From positions 4,263,501 through 4,327,500 of the forward strand of contig NC_051103.1 in the NCBI RefSeq assembly GCF_901709675.1: DNA of 64,000 nucleotides, given 5' to 3'. The DNA comes from Syngnathus acus (Eukaryota; Chordata; Actinopteri; Syngnathiformes; Syngnathidae). Under the pieces are notes generated by a model that was not told the DNA's origin, ran no database searches, and saw only the letters and a program-made list of their open reading frames with translations. The translations under genes and the position numbers were made by a program. This document shows positions 21,827-35,600 of this stretch, one piece after another (position 1 is the stretch's first letter; each line of letters begins with the position of its first letter).

Positions 21827-22684
21827 TGTCCCCTCAGTGCCTTTTAAATTACAAAGTGCAAGTTATATCTAAAATGTAGAATGCATTGAGAAGTAAACTC
21901 CTGTAATAAAGCTTGTCTGATTATTTATTAAATCAATTCAGATCCAAGGTGCCAACGTCTATCTTTCTGTGACACTTTCTTGCAACATGCGACTGAGTCT
22001 AAGCTCATAGCCCGCTGCCCTTTAAGGGTGCTCTGTTCCAAGCCTCACTATGGCGAGATATTGTTGATCAATAAAATCCTCAATCGTCAAGTTGGAGATT
22101 TTCTAATTGACCCAGGAAGTGTATTTAGCTACTGAAATGGTGAAGCGCAATGTTGATGTCTTAATGGCCTCCGGCAGATAAGACATCCGCTTAGTCTTGA
22201 ACCTGCAGACCTGCAACTGTGAATGACGCCAGGAATAGCCTTGCTTCCTTGCCGCTCATCTTCAGAGATCCCGTCATGAAGGTAACCAAGGCGACCCGCG
22301 TGATCACTCAAACCAATTAAGGCTCCCGGGACTGCGGCGTCAAATCGGGCTCATCTTGTGCTGGGGGATTTTTTTTCTCGCAAATTGGATCAGGCCGCTT
22401 ACAAGAGCTTAGCGTGACGTACTGCATCTTGGTGAGTTTAGTCATGAGAATCCTCGCAGAAATCCTCCAGGCAAAGTGAAGGCGTCGAATCCAGGAAGAT
22501 TTGGGGAGCAATGGCGCTGGCTTTGAATCAATAACGTACTTGGGCTTCACCGGGGCACGACAGGAATGCTTGCTGATGGATTACTGATGCGCCAAAGGAA
22601 ATTGTTGAAGTTCACACCGTGACTGGGTTATTCAAAAAGACCATCTCGAAGTTCTCCTAGGATCTAACGGTCTCTGATTGAACA
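21827..22684 (+). other. tbcc 3' end and prph2 upstream region
   Basis: The tbcc poly(A) signal AATAAA is at 21905-21910. After it come roughly 750 bp without coding potential, holding the prph2 promoter and 5' UTR. A single GGATTA core (near 22576), of the type bound by CRX/OTX in photoreceptor genes, is present, but one six-base match is weak evidence. Confidence 0.4.
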
Positions 22685-25360
22685 ATGGCGTTGATGAAGG
22701 TCAAGTTTGATCTGAAAAAGCGAGTGAAGCTCGCCCAAAGCGTATGGTTCCTCTTCTGGTTCGCCGTCATGGCTGGCGTACTGGTCTTCAGCATGGGCCT
22801 CTTCTTCAAGATCGAGCTGCGTAAGCGCTCGGAGCTGATGGACAACAACGAGAGCCACTTCTTGCCCAACCTGCTCATCCTGATGGGCCTGCTGGCGTGC
22901 GGCATCAACGCATTCGGTGGCAAGGTCTGCTACGACTCCTTGGATCCCACCAAGTTCGTCAAGTGGAAGCCCATGCTCAAGACCTTTCTGGTGGGGTGCG
23001 TGGTCTTCAACGTTCTGCTGGTGCTCACGGCGCTGCTGTGCTTCGTCATGCGCATCCCGCTGCAGTTCACGCTGGCCGAAGGCCTGCGCAACGGCATGCG
23101 CTACTACAAGGACACGGACACGCCGGGACGCTGCTACATGAAGCGGACGCTGGACCTGATGCAGATGGAGTTCCGCTGCTGTGGCAACGACAACTACAGG
23201 GACTGGTTCGAGATCCAGTGGGTCAGCAACCGCTACCTGGACTTCAGTTCCAAGGAGGTCAAAGAGTAAGTGGACTTCCTATGAATCTAACGTGTCATTT
23301 GAGTTGTATTTGGTAATTCACCTCTTCATACCGCCAATGTCAGTTCACAATTATAGAAATAGTCACAACAAATCTACAATCTGATTGAACGATTTAAATT
23401 GTAAATCTAGGTCGATGTTTTGATAGTGGTAAAATAGAAACAAACACCAATCGTTTGACCCAAAGGTATATGGAGGCGGTGGTACTTTGAAACTGAGTTC
23501 ATTATAAGTGGATTTAGGGTGAGGCTAGGTCAGGGCAGGTATGTTATTCTCGGATTAGCGTGACAAAATTGGCGAGGGTAAATGAGCAAATGAGTGGAGG
23601 TTACTGGGCGGTTTTGCCACAGTGATGTATGAGAGGCTAGTTTGGGGATTAAGTGCAGAAACCGATAAGAGGGGTCAAAGTAGCACAAGGGGGGGATTTA
23701 AAGTATATGTCAATTCATTTGTGCTGACCGTAATATTAGGTACCTTTGCGGGTAAAAGCCAATATAAGAACAGGTCAATCAAAAATGCTCAGTTTTGACC
23801 AAAGTTATGGCTAAACGTGACAATTATATTGTCAGTCAAAACAAATATTTTGGTCAAACTTCAGCTACAGTTTGACTTTTATTTATATACAGTCGGTACA
23901 TTACATATTGTTATTATTTTTTTAGCTTAGAATCGAAGTGCAAAATATTCAAAACACTTGTCACGTGCTGTGCCAGTTCTTTTAAGTTCCCAGACCATGA
24001 CTGTTAAATCGCTGGGATTAGCGCTTCAAGCATCAGTGTCCTTCCCAATCAGCCCTGCAGGACTCCAGGAAAGCTAATTTGAAGTTTTTACAGCTTTGCA
24101 GTTATATTGAGAAGAAGGGAAAGTGTGTTGACGTTGATGACATGAGGTCGAGGTGAAATTAAACATTTTAAGAGCTTCACTTAGTGGATTGTTTTCAAGA
24201 CCCTAATTGGTTGCAGTTCTACACCTTGACCTATATGTCGCATTGCCTGCACAATCAAAGAGGTTTACTCGGTTTGGTTCTGGATTAAGTGCTTCCGACT
24301 CTGACCCATAAATGTCACTCAACGGTTCCTGCACTTTGCGTTGCATTGTTGACTCTCAACTGTAAAATTGTATAGACGGTAATGAAAATGGAATGTTTGG
24401 TTCCTAGCCGCATCGGGAGCAACGTGGACGGCCAGTACCTGATGGACGGCGTGCCCTTCAGCTGTTGTAACCCGGGTTCGCCGCGGCCGTGCATCCAGCT
24501 GCAGATGACCAACAACTCGGCGCATTACAGCTACGACCACCACACCGAGGACCTCAACGTGTGGAGGAGCGGCTGTCGTGATGCTTTGCTCTCCTACTAT
24601 GGTGGCATGATGGCCACCATCGGCGCTCTGGTGCTGCTGGTCACCATGCTAGAGGTCAGGGAACATATAACAATGACACCATCAATCATACATAGTTTTC
24701 AATTATAAAAAAATAATTCAAAAAGGCTGAAGGTAAAACTTTTTTTTTGGGGCGCTCCTGGTATAAACAAAATATTTTTGAAACACATTGTATGGTGCAA
24801 GGTGAGCAACACCTGGTGTTCCCATCTGCTCCTTCCTTCCTCTGTTTTCCTCATTTCCCTAAACAACCTAATAATAATTCTTCCTTCCCTTCAGTATCTC
24901 CCTTGTAACGATATCCTGAATCTAATCTTGGCTGCAGACACTTTTAGGTAATGTCTCAAATCCAGCAGACAGTAGAAACTTGAATGGAGGGCGACTCCCT
25001 GGAAGCTGATCCACTTGGACGAAACCCAGATTGGAAATAGTTATGCAAGTTAACTTTGCTGGCAGATAGTAAAGTCATAGTGGATGTATTATTATCGGTC
25101 TACTTGACAAAACAAACTTAGTTTTTAACGACCTTTTCCTCATCTTGCCACAGATCGCCGTGACAGTGGGCCTGCAATACGTCGACACCTCGCTGTCCAC
25201 TCTGGCCAACCCCGAAGACCCGGAGAGCGAGAGCGAGGGCTGGCTCCTGGAGAAGACGGTCAAGGAGACGTTCACCGACATCATGGCCAAAATGAAGGCC
25301 ATGAAAGGCGGCAAAGTGGAGGAAGGGGGCGAAGAGGGCGGCGTAGCCACTGTGAGCTGA
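22685..25360 (+). CDS. prph2: Peripherin-2 (retinal degeneration slow)
   Basis: Photoreceptor tetraspanin that builds and holds the rims of outer-segment discs together with ROM1. Exons 22685-23265, 24408-24654 and 25154-25360 give 344 codons plus stop (human 346), with the same three-exon structure. Four membrane spans are visible at about 17-43, 61-82, 98-122 and 263-288. The large D2 loop keeps Cys150 (DTPGRCYMK), used for intermolecular disulfides, the tetraspanin CCG at 165-167 (FRCCGNDN), [13 protein letters not shown], and the N-glycosylation sequon NNS at 229-231. The C-terminal tail starts RYLQ-like (GLQYVDTSL), keeps [16 protein letters not shown], the amphipathic/fusion region in mammals, and ends in a Lys/Gly/Glu-rich stretch. 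Gene order tbcc-prph2 matches human 6p21. Which teleost paralogue (a or b) it is cannot be decided here. Confidence 0.97.
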
Positions 25361-28300
25361 GCGATCTATCAACTCCCCTCACACCCTGCCAAAACTGACA
25401 CCGCCACCACGCCCAAATGGAAGGAAAAGGACTTGTGAGATGATTTTTTTTTTTTTTTTTGGCTCTTTGCAGTAGTGAAAACAAAGGCGTAGTGAACCAA
25501 GGGAATGTAAGACATTAAATGCAAATGAGATCCGGGCAAAGAAATTTGGATGGGGATGGTGGTTACTATGCAACCCCCCTGTCGCAGAAACGCAACACAT
25601 TCACAAGCCAATTGAAGAGGAAATTATTTTTGTTGATACCACGGATAAATTTGGCAGCTAAATATTTTGTTCCCCAAAAGCAATCCACAATCCCCTGTCA
25701 GAAGTTTATTCAATCTCTTTATATTTAACAACGGGGTGGGCGGTCTTTGTACATAGTGTAGAAAACGTGGCGATAAAAACATTTTTTTAATATAATGTAC
25801 TTTGTCTATTTAAATATATAAATATCAATGTAAATGTGTGTATATGGGCTGTGTGTTTAGAAAACGGGAAAAAACTAATAAAATCACTTAGAGTTTGTGT
25901 AAGAAAAGGTCTGCTCGTCTTTTGACTTTGCGTCAAGGAGGCCCGACACACAGCGAGAGCCACAAGGCTCCCGATTAACTCGAAAAACGGATCAAGGCAA
26001 TTATGCTCTTTACTGCTTTCACATGCACGGACATGAGATGACTCTTAACATGCCCCTGACCTAGCAATCCTATGTGTGTGTGGTGGTTGAAAAAACTATT
26101 TGTGATTTGAATGTAAACAAATATTTAGAGTGTATCCGTCGCCATCCTTTGGCTTTTTAACGTGGCTTCCTCCACACCAAGTTGTTCCAAATACACTTTA
26201 ATGTACAGTAAAATTTGAAAGCTGAAAATGAACCAAAATGTTTGATTAAGTCATCATTGAGAGATACTTATTTGGGCATTTATGACTTGTCTAGCTATTT
26301 AGTTCATTGCTGTTCCCTGATGCAGTGAGCATGAAAGAGGCCGTCGGTATTTCAGTTGCTTCCAAAGCACATAAAAAGCAGGACTGAGTCAATAAGGAGC
26401 CTAATCGGATTTGAGATTAGCTTGAGTCCCCGTCAGCCAGGTGAGTGGCTGATGTCCAACCGCAAGCACTTATGCGTCACATATTGGACATGCAAGAGTT
26501 AGGGAGCGGAAGGCCCACGGGGGAAATAAAAAAACAGGGAGTGGAGTTGACTTAATGCCACCAGCCATCTGTCTGTTTATTTATAGGGAAAAAAATATTT
26601 ACCTAGATTACTGAATACATTACATCCAATATAAATAAAAATATATATAAGTTAAATCCAGAGTAAGCAATTATTTAACTAGCTAGTATAATAATTTTAT
26701 TTTTAATCACAGAAAGCTGCTGCCATGACCTTGTCGCTATGTCGCCCCCTGTAGGCGTTTGTAGGTAATGCACTGAAACGTTTATTCACCCACTTGGTTT
26801 GAGCATGTTGTTTTAGAAATCAACGGCAACAATTTGCCGCATCTACATTTTAAAACACTCACCTTTTCTGTGTTTTCCTCATTTTTGTTTCTTCTTCCAC
26901 ATCTTGACCCGAGACAGTTGCACCCATTGTCCACAAGAAGGCGTCTTTTTACAAGCCTTCACTATGAAACACAAATGTGGAAAAGTAAAGACACTTTATT
27001 TCAAAAGTCAAATCATGTCAAGTTTATTTATATTACCCTAAATACAGAAACATAAATTCGTTGGCATTGATAGGACAAACAGGAGACAGGCAGTCAATAT
27101 TTTTGCCCTTTTTATTCTGAATATTTGTCTTATTCATATTAAACTCAAAATGTTTTTAAATCCCATCAAGATATTTCTATTACATTTTTATCTGAAATAT
27201 TTAGGTTAGTCAGACGTAAAAGTCCTGAAATATGAAGGGACATCTTGATTATGGACACAATATACAGTAAAATAATTCTTTAATTCTGAAAATCAGTTAG
27301 GATTTAAAATATTTAAGTGGATTGAATCTATGTGAAAATTAATTTGTATTTCAAAACGTGTTTAAAAAAACAGATTACATAGCCTTGTTGACTTCCTAGA
27401 CATTTGGATGGTGTATCTATTGGGTTCCGCTGGCTCTTACATATATGACATACTTGCATGTTGGCGTTCCTATGACGTAAACATTAGACGGAAAATCAAT
27501 CTTTTGGCACTTATACATAAAACGTCATCGGTTACTTGTAGATATGCTTGACGGTAGCTGATTATTTTTGAAAAAGGTCTTTCAGAACTGACAAGGAGCT
27601 ATAAATTATTCAGCGTGTGCATCGTGTAATGACGTATGTATGGAGTATGTACTATATGTCTTGGCAGCTCCAGCGTGAATGACATGTGCTTACAATTGAA
27701 GTATGATGAGTGAAGGGGTGGGTGTGAGGGCGGCAGGGGGTCTCGAGCTGCTTGACCTTCGTCCAAATGGTTCGGGGCACCCCGGGTCTCACAACAACCA
27801 TCGCGTCTCACTTTACGCCTCGCCCCGGCTGAATAAATATGGCCGATAGAAAGCTAAGCAACAGAGAGAGGACGAGCGAGAGGCCCGTGACTGGTGGATG
27901 TGTGGCGAGTTGCTCAGAGGGGCATTGTTGGGGAGCCATGAGAGGACAATGCACAGCCCCCGCCCTGAATACTCGCCATACCAGCTGACCAGCCATTACC
28001 ATGCTGCCCCGTCACAATTGACACACACAGATATAGACAAGGCTGTATCCCACCCTCAAGCAGCCACACACATTTATTGTCTCACCTACGTGCGTGTGCT
28101 TGTGATTTACAGCACGTTATGTTTAGACTCTCGCACCTATCTGTTCCTTCAGCGCTGACATTTCAGGCAGCCACCCAGCGAGAACAAGCGCACACTTTGC
28201 GCCGCCTTGTTAGTTCAGCAAAGCGTCCACCTGGTTGCACAGCCGCAGGACTTCGGGGTGTGCCGCCCCACTGGCCTTATTTCACTGGAAAGAAAACAGA

Positions 28301-29024
28301 AGATTGAACACATTGTCATCACTTTTTTGTCTTAGACAATAAGATAAACTATACAGTACAACTATCCAGAATAATCAAACTAGCTATCAAGCTAAAGCAT
28401 GATGGTTAGTTATAGTTACCTGTGCTATGTTATTTTTAAATGTTGCTTATGATATTGTATAACAGTAGTGTCTGTCAACACAAGTTATCAAGCCAGACCA
28501 TAACATTCATATCTGATAGTTATGCTAGTTCCTAATGCTAAGATTCTTAAATGTTTTGCATCATGTTGAAATTCAATTTATCAATATATTGATTGATCAT
28601 GTGGCTAGTTATAGAGATCGAACTGTACAATATATATCTAGTAAAGCTAATTAGCTAATATACTGTATAATTAGCTGGTTTGCTATGCTATCGCTATGCA
28701 TGCTTATGTTAAAATGTATCATGATCCAGCGAACCTCTTCATATCTGTCCTTTAACATTCACGAATTCACATATTCACATTTTTAACTAATCCTACATTA
28801 TTTGCGACAATACGCACTCACATATTTCCCGTTTTTCCAAAGGGGCTTCATTCATAAAGCTAGTTAGCCAGCTATGCTATATAAAGAAAGACAATCTATC
28901 AGTAAGTCAAAATATAAATTAAAAGTCAAGAAATATTTATGTTAAATCAATAAAATAAAATAAAAGTGTTGTAGTTTGTAAAGTAACAGTATGCTAATCG
29001 ATGTAGCAAGCTAGCTAACCTTCG
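25361..29024. other. Gene-free interval between prph2 and qki
   Basis: The first 520 bp are the prph2 3' UTR, ending near the AATAAA at 25877-25882. The remainder is AT-rich, with only short non-homologous open frames. I recognise no gene, RNA or intact transposon here. Confidence 0.5.
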
Positions 29025-29666
29025 CGCTAAACTAGCGCGCGCGCGCCCCAGGTCGAATTAACGCGACAGTTGAGGTGAAGCAACAGATGCGCATACCTTC
29101 ACGTTCGCTCGTACGTATTGTGCGTGCGCGTGCGCGACGCCACACGGAAGGGAGGGGAGGAGGCGTTTGTAGTATGCGCTTCTCAATGGGGAGCGCGAGC
29201 ACGAGCCTCCACCCCTCGGGCGTTGGCGGTGACGCGCGGCGCGCTCCCCAGAGCCCCACTCGTGCTCACCCGCACTACTGTAATCATATGATAGCGATCC
29301 GGGGTCCGAAACACCGCAGCCGACACCAACTTGTTCGCGGTCCACTTCGAACAACTCTCAAGGGAACTTTTTCTCCCACCCCCTCCCTTAAAAACAACTT
29401 TGGAGTCGCCGGGGGTGGTCGAGGAGGGGCTCGCATCATCCGGAGACGAGTTGGGCTCGGAACCGAGCAGGGGGGGGGGCGGCTGTGATTTGAAGAATAG
29501 CCGCTTGAGAGACACGCTCGTCGGACGGAAGACCCGTGGTGTCCGTTTGGAGACTTTTTTGTTTGTTTGTTTGCTTGTTTGATAAACCCCCCCACCACCA
29601 TCGCTCCACCATACAATATTTTTGTAATAAATCAAACCAGAGTGCTTTTGCATCGACGCTTCAGCC
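29025..29666 (+). promoter_or_regulatory. CpG-rich promoter and 5' UTR of qki
   Basis: GC content jumps from the AT-rich flank, with a GCGCGCGCGC run at about 29036-29046 and many CpGs up to the start codon, typical of the qki CpG-island promoter. The open frames here (up to 174 aa on the - strand) are by-products of high GC. Confidence 0.6.
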
Positions 29667-32600
29667 ATGGTCGGGGAGACAGAGGTGAAGGAGCGACCCA
29701 AGTCCAACCCGGACTATTTAATGCAGCTGATGAACGATCGGAAGGTTATGAGTTCATTGCCAAACTTCAGCGGCATCTTCACGCATCTGGAGCGGCTGCT
29801 GGATGAAGGTAAGGTGGGTGGGACGGGGGGTCTCGAGCGTGTCACTTTGAACAAATCAAATGTGACATTTTTAAAGTTGACATCTCATATAAAATGCCAT
29901 TTTCTGTGCTTTATCAGTTACGCACATGCAGAGTGAACGAGTGAGCGTGTGTGAGCGAGTGAGTTGGTGATGGGAACAAACAGACAGTTGTTAGTCTTTG
30001 CCAGTGACCTAATGCGCAGGCTTATGGTGGGAGTGATGCAGCCCATCCCTGTACTGGAACGACACAACATGTCACTGGGCAACTTGTTCCATTTCTCTTC
30101 ATGGAAGCACAAATACTCAAATAATCACATCATTGCAATCGTGTCCTTTAGTCATCTGCAATCTATTTTGTTTTTCAAGCTCGCTGCTCTTGGAAAGAAA
30201 CCAATTGTTACAACTGGTTAAGTGACAGTCATTATTTTAAAAACACAAAGGCCACACCACATGATAGCGTGACAGCCACGTTTAGAATCAAAGTGGCCCG
30301 TGTTCGGCGTGTTCTGGCCTGGCCAGAGTTATGTGGACAGGCGCCCAGATCAGACAGCCGCACACACTTTCGTCCATATTATGACGACACACGCTGTACT
30401 GTGCATCAAATCTTGCTAATTGACATGACGACTATTCATTTGTAACATGAAACTAAACACAAGACGACTTGACGATGACAGCGTTTCGCTATGGCTTTCT
30501 TTCACTTCTCAAAGTGTGGCCACGCATGACCCAAAAGTGGAGGGTCACAATAGGTTGTTAAGGGTTGCTGAGGTCAGACGATATTTGCACCTCAAGGCAG
30601 CCATTGGCTGGTGTTTGTGTGCGTGAGTGCGCTCGGCATGCAAGCACTTATTATTGCGCCGGGGTGTCATTACAGAGGCATTGTGGGCCGCCGGGTCGAG
30701 CCTAAACAAACATTACAAGCATGACAGTGTTTTAATGGGCCGCGTAAGAGCAGACATTGCACGTTTTTTCAAAATGAACAAATCCGTTCTGTCCAGTTTC
30801 GTTATTGGGTCACACTGACCTCCCGAGCATATTTACTGGGTTAAAAGGGAACAGCATGTGTCAACATAGCAGGAGAAATTGTCAGCGCTGTCTCATGAGT
30901 CACTTTTTTTCTCGTCCCGGCAGAAATCGGGCGGGTACGCAAGGACATGTACAACGACACGGTGAACGGAGGCATGTTCAACGGACGCGATATGGAGGAA
31001 CTGCCCGAAGCCGTCGGAGCCGTGGCCCAGCTGCAAGAGAAGCTCTATGTGCCGGTCAAAGAGTACCCCGACGTGAGTTGGGGCCGGCGGGTGACCTTCG
31101 AACTTTTCTACCAGTTGTTTACTTTTCCCTTTTATCTCCTGTCGGTGGCGGGAGGGAGGATGAAAAGTCAGTCGGGCCTCCCTCGACCCATTTTAAATTT
31201 CAGGAGACAATTAAGATGCCATAATAATAAGAAATTACCCAATTTCTTAAAATCAACATGCTAAATTTGCCAAAATAGTAAGAAATTAATTTCTAAAATG
31301 AGCTGTGATGTCATAAAAAGGTGACAAGCCCAAGAAAAGGTTTTGACTTCATCCTAAAAAGTCAAAACACAATTTTTTTAACCAGTTTTGTTTGCTGATA
31401 AATTCTGATTATTTATGCAGTTTTCCCCAGCGTGACGTCGTATCTCATCCATATTTAGAGGCGTTTAAATAGATGGATTAAGCCTTCTCCCCTGCCGTAA
31501 ATATTAGGCCCGCGTGCATCCGGCACATCGTCGCCATTGCTGCCAAGTACAGTTAAGTACTCCAATATGAGTCGTGTTGATCCAGATTGAAGGGCTCACA
31601 TGATTTCTTTGCAATCATTTATATTGTTTTTTTATTCCTTACCCTTCACTTCCCCTCCTCCACGCATCAGCTCGCCAATCAGCCAGTACAATGACAGGCT
31701 GTCCTCACTCACATGACGGCGAGGCAAACGCTTGAGATCAAGGTTAAATTTAGTCGGAGCCGCTCGTCTCTATCGCTGCGTATCGCCATGTGAGTCAGAG
31801 GTCAGCGCGCCATCGACGTGTAGCCACTGTGGAAGTATTGTGCGTGCGCTTGTGTGTTTGTACCGTGTGTGAGACGAGTATACACATGCGCTCACACACA
31901 CACGGGCCAGCTGTCTTGTTAATCACTCAGTCTCCGTGACAGATAAGGTTAAGCGAGCGCCGCCGTCCTCTCATGCCACCTATAATGATCTATTTTTGGT
32001 CTCGCTTGGTAACGCAAACACATCACACAAGCCGACCCCAAGTGGGCTCGTGTCATATGCGACCACCTTGATGTTATTTTTATTTTTTTTTGCTTTGGTC
32101 CACAGTTTAATTTTGTCGGGAGGATCCTAGGCCCGCGAGGACTGACGGCCAAACAGCTGGAGGCGGAGACCGGCTGCAAGATCATGGTGCGCGGGAAAGG
32201 CTCAATGAGGGACAAGAAGAAGGTACGCGCCACTCTTTAACGGTCTCCAGGGTCGTTTGCGGATCTTGTTTTATTGCGTTTACTAAAAAGGATCTCCTGT
32301 TAAAGGATCTGTTAACTGTGGCTCCAGGGCTCCCCCTTGAGTTGTGACATCCTTTCATCGGTTCTCCCACAGAAGCCTGGCTAATGGACATGCTAAGCGC
32401 TAACAGGATATTTTATTGTTTATTCTTTGTAATTGGACAATTTCTAAAAACGTCAATTAGGAGTAATTATGAAGCATCCTTGACAGAAGTTAAAGAATCC
32501 AATGAATGCAACGGTTCTGCTTGTCCTTAATTTATGGCAGGAATGTTTGCGTGGATGGTTTAATTGCATTTATTGAAAGGATTCACTAAAGGAAAATTTG

Positions 32601-35600
32601 TCCAACCGTAGCAGGTCACAACACTGAATAGCAACAATTTCAAATGTATTACTTAAAGATTAAAACTAAATATTTGTGCTTAAAGGTGACATTGCGTTTA
32701 TCAGGTCAATAGCGAGGTCTCACTTCCCGTTCTCACACAAAATGTTTTTTCCTTTGACACGCTCAAAATAATTGTAATGACTCATGTGAAAAAATGTCCA
32801 GACATCACAAGTCAAGATTGCACAATAGACGAACGTCGGAAATGGGCGAAACTACAGAACCGAATAAAATTGGGTGTTGCCTTCAGGGAGCGTTTGAAAT
32901 CATAGTTTTCCTCACATCTCTATCCCTTTATCCATCTTTCCATGTATAGTCGCCACCCACAATGTGATTTCACTTCGTCCCGCTGCTTCGTCCATCTGTC
33001 TTTTCTTCCTTCTCCCCTGTTGTCTCCTCCCGTTGGCTGGTTCCAGCTTTCCAAACGGCAGGTGGAGCAAGTCCAGCATTCCATGCGACGCCCCCCACCC
33101 ACCTCTCTTTCTCTCCCTTCCTCTCTCTCTAGAACATTCCCTACCCCGCACACCCTCTGAGAGACACACACACAGAGGAAGGAAAACAGAGACACAGTGG
33201 GAGAGGAGGCCAAGAGAAAGATGTTGACTTTTTAGTGCTCTTCAAAACGATACATCTCACTTGACAAAACATTCGCAGAGCGGGCCGTCCCTCAACCCAG
33301 CGTGCACGCCCCACACTGCGACGGACGCTTTCGTAACTTCGTTTTCCGCCAGCATGTGGTTGCAGCCAATATTCATCTCCTATTACCTTTTTTTTTTTTT
33401 TTTTTTCAAGTTATGAAATATGAACTAGAGTCGAGATGCTAAAATTGTTCACGATCCTTTGCCTCAATGGTGTTAATGTTTAGCTTGGCCTTGTTTATCA
33501 AAGCATTTGCGGTGTAATGCATCCATTTTTTTTTTTTACTGCTCATGAAGAGCCTATCAAAAGTGACACTGGGATTTACTCGCACTTTACGCAAAGAGCC
33601 AATGGTGCAATTTTTCTTAATGACATCATAACATTTTTTATCACAAGCTAACGCAACAAGCTTAACCTAATGCAACCCGACTTTGACACAATAGTGTCTT
33701 CCGAGATAAATGACACAATAATAAGGGTGTCGGAGCGATGATGAGGTGTCAAAAAAATTTGCGGGAAGGCTTCGTCATTTGGGGAGTTTGAGAAAGTTGC
33801 ACAAGTTATTTCTAATCAACATGCCTTTGTTTCTTGTCATCATATCTCATTATTAACACTGAAAAACACATCACAGTCGGGATCAGGTGACGACCAATCA
33901 CGGGTCACCTCTTTTCTAACTTTGGTCATGTGACGTTGGCAAGCTGAACCCTGTGATGTCATTATGTCAAGAGCAAGTGCCAAAATGGCCTCTGCGATGG
34001 ATAAATGGATTTTGCCTCTTAATTCATATTGAATGAAACACAATATTAATCTTTTTTTTTATTTTTACTTGACTTCCTATTTAAAATGGGTCACATTGCC
34101 CCGTAACATAACAGGATTAAAAAAAAAAAAAAACACCCTCAGAGTCTCATTACATGTCGCTCGTTGTAGCGCGTGAATGGGAAAGGGCCCACGCCGTGCA
34201 TACAAACCCAGCGTGCTTGTTTGTGTACTCCCTCCAGGAGGAGATGAACCGAGGCAAGCCCAACTGGGAGCACCTGAGCGAGGACCTTCATGTCCTGATC
34301 TCAGTGGAGGACACGCACAACCGCGCCAAGATCAAGCTGCAGCGGGCCATCAACGAAGTCAAGAAACTCCTCATCCCCGCTGTGAGTATCCGAAACAAAA
34401 CGGGGATGAGAGTTTAGCATTTTGGTATGCACGGAAGGGGGGGGGGGGGGGGTCGGATGGGATTGTCGGTCCAAAAGTGTGTGTGTGAGTATGTGTAAGG
34501 GGTTAGGGTAATTAGGGAACACGCACAAAAAGGGGTTGCCACGGCAACACCGGGTTGTTTGAAAGGCTGCGCGAATGAATGGCGAGTCTGTTCACTCGTT
34601 CTCCCCACTCCATCACTCCTTTCACTCGTTCACAACTCACTTCATTCCAAACGACCGGCTACAATATTCCTTTTTTCTCCCCCCCCCCACCACCCCAATC
34701 TTTTTTCGTCGTCATTGTTGTACGTGCACAAGGGCCCGTTTTGATTGGAGTCCTCCGCATCGCTCGAATTCTCCGGCGCCACCTACATACGTCCCGCCCT
34801 CCCTCCGCTGCTCACATGTGGAATATCGCGTAGATTGCGAAATCGCTTCCTCTTGCAACAACTGGGTCAGAATGAAAAGAACAGCGGGGGGAATTCTATT
34901 GCCGTCGAGGCGGAAAGGTTAAGGCCGTCAGACGTCGTGGTCGCCAGGAGCACCAGCACCTGTTCATTCCTTGTTAGCGTTCATGTGCGCTGGGCTCCGA
35001 CTAATAATACGTTTTGGCTTAACCGGCGCAACTTTGCCTTGAAGCAGTAAATCAGATGTGCTTCGCAGCGGGAAGTAACCAGAGCTAACGTGCTACTAGC
35101 TTGTTGGACACACAGTGTCTAGCTGGCGCTACTGTATGTGTTCTACTTTTGGGCGATGACAGAATGTTTCCTTGCAGACATTATTAGGCCAGATGATGTC
35201 AAAGTGGGAAAAAATGAGGCCCGAATATCAAAACTCTTAAGCCAATTTGCTAACCACTAGCACCTATTATCATAGAGGCTAGTCAGAAGTCACCCCACTG
35301 AATCCACACTTCCTGTATATCTGGGAGAAATCTCATTGTTGTGGTGGCGTCCATTTTGAGATGTGTGTCTTTGCGCAGGCTGAAGGCGAGGACAACTTGA
35401 AGAAAATGCAGCTGATGGAGTTGGCCATTCTCAATGGAACCTACAGAGACGCCAATGTCAAGACACGTAAGGATCACAGCACAGGATAGGAGGGGCCTCT
35501 TTCACAGGAGACCACTGTATATACAAACAATGCCTCTGTTCCTTGTAACATAGACTGCTTGTCCCTTTTTCGTCCCCTGTCCATTGTGTTTAGGTGTGGG

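Noticed and set aside
22570-22585. GGATTA as a CRX site in the prph2 promoter
   Set aside because: A single six-base match is expected by chance in a region of this size. Mentioned only in the region note.
22897-23316. 139-aa open frame on the + strand inside prph2
   Set aside because: An alternative frame of prph2 exon 1, rich in Gly/Ala/His from codon bias. The real frame has full tetraspanin homology.
29183-29707. 174-aa open frame on the - strand over the qki start
   Set aside because: A by-product of the CpG island with low-complexity Ser/Arg composition, crossing the qki start codon in antisense.
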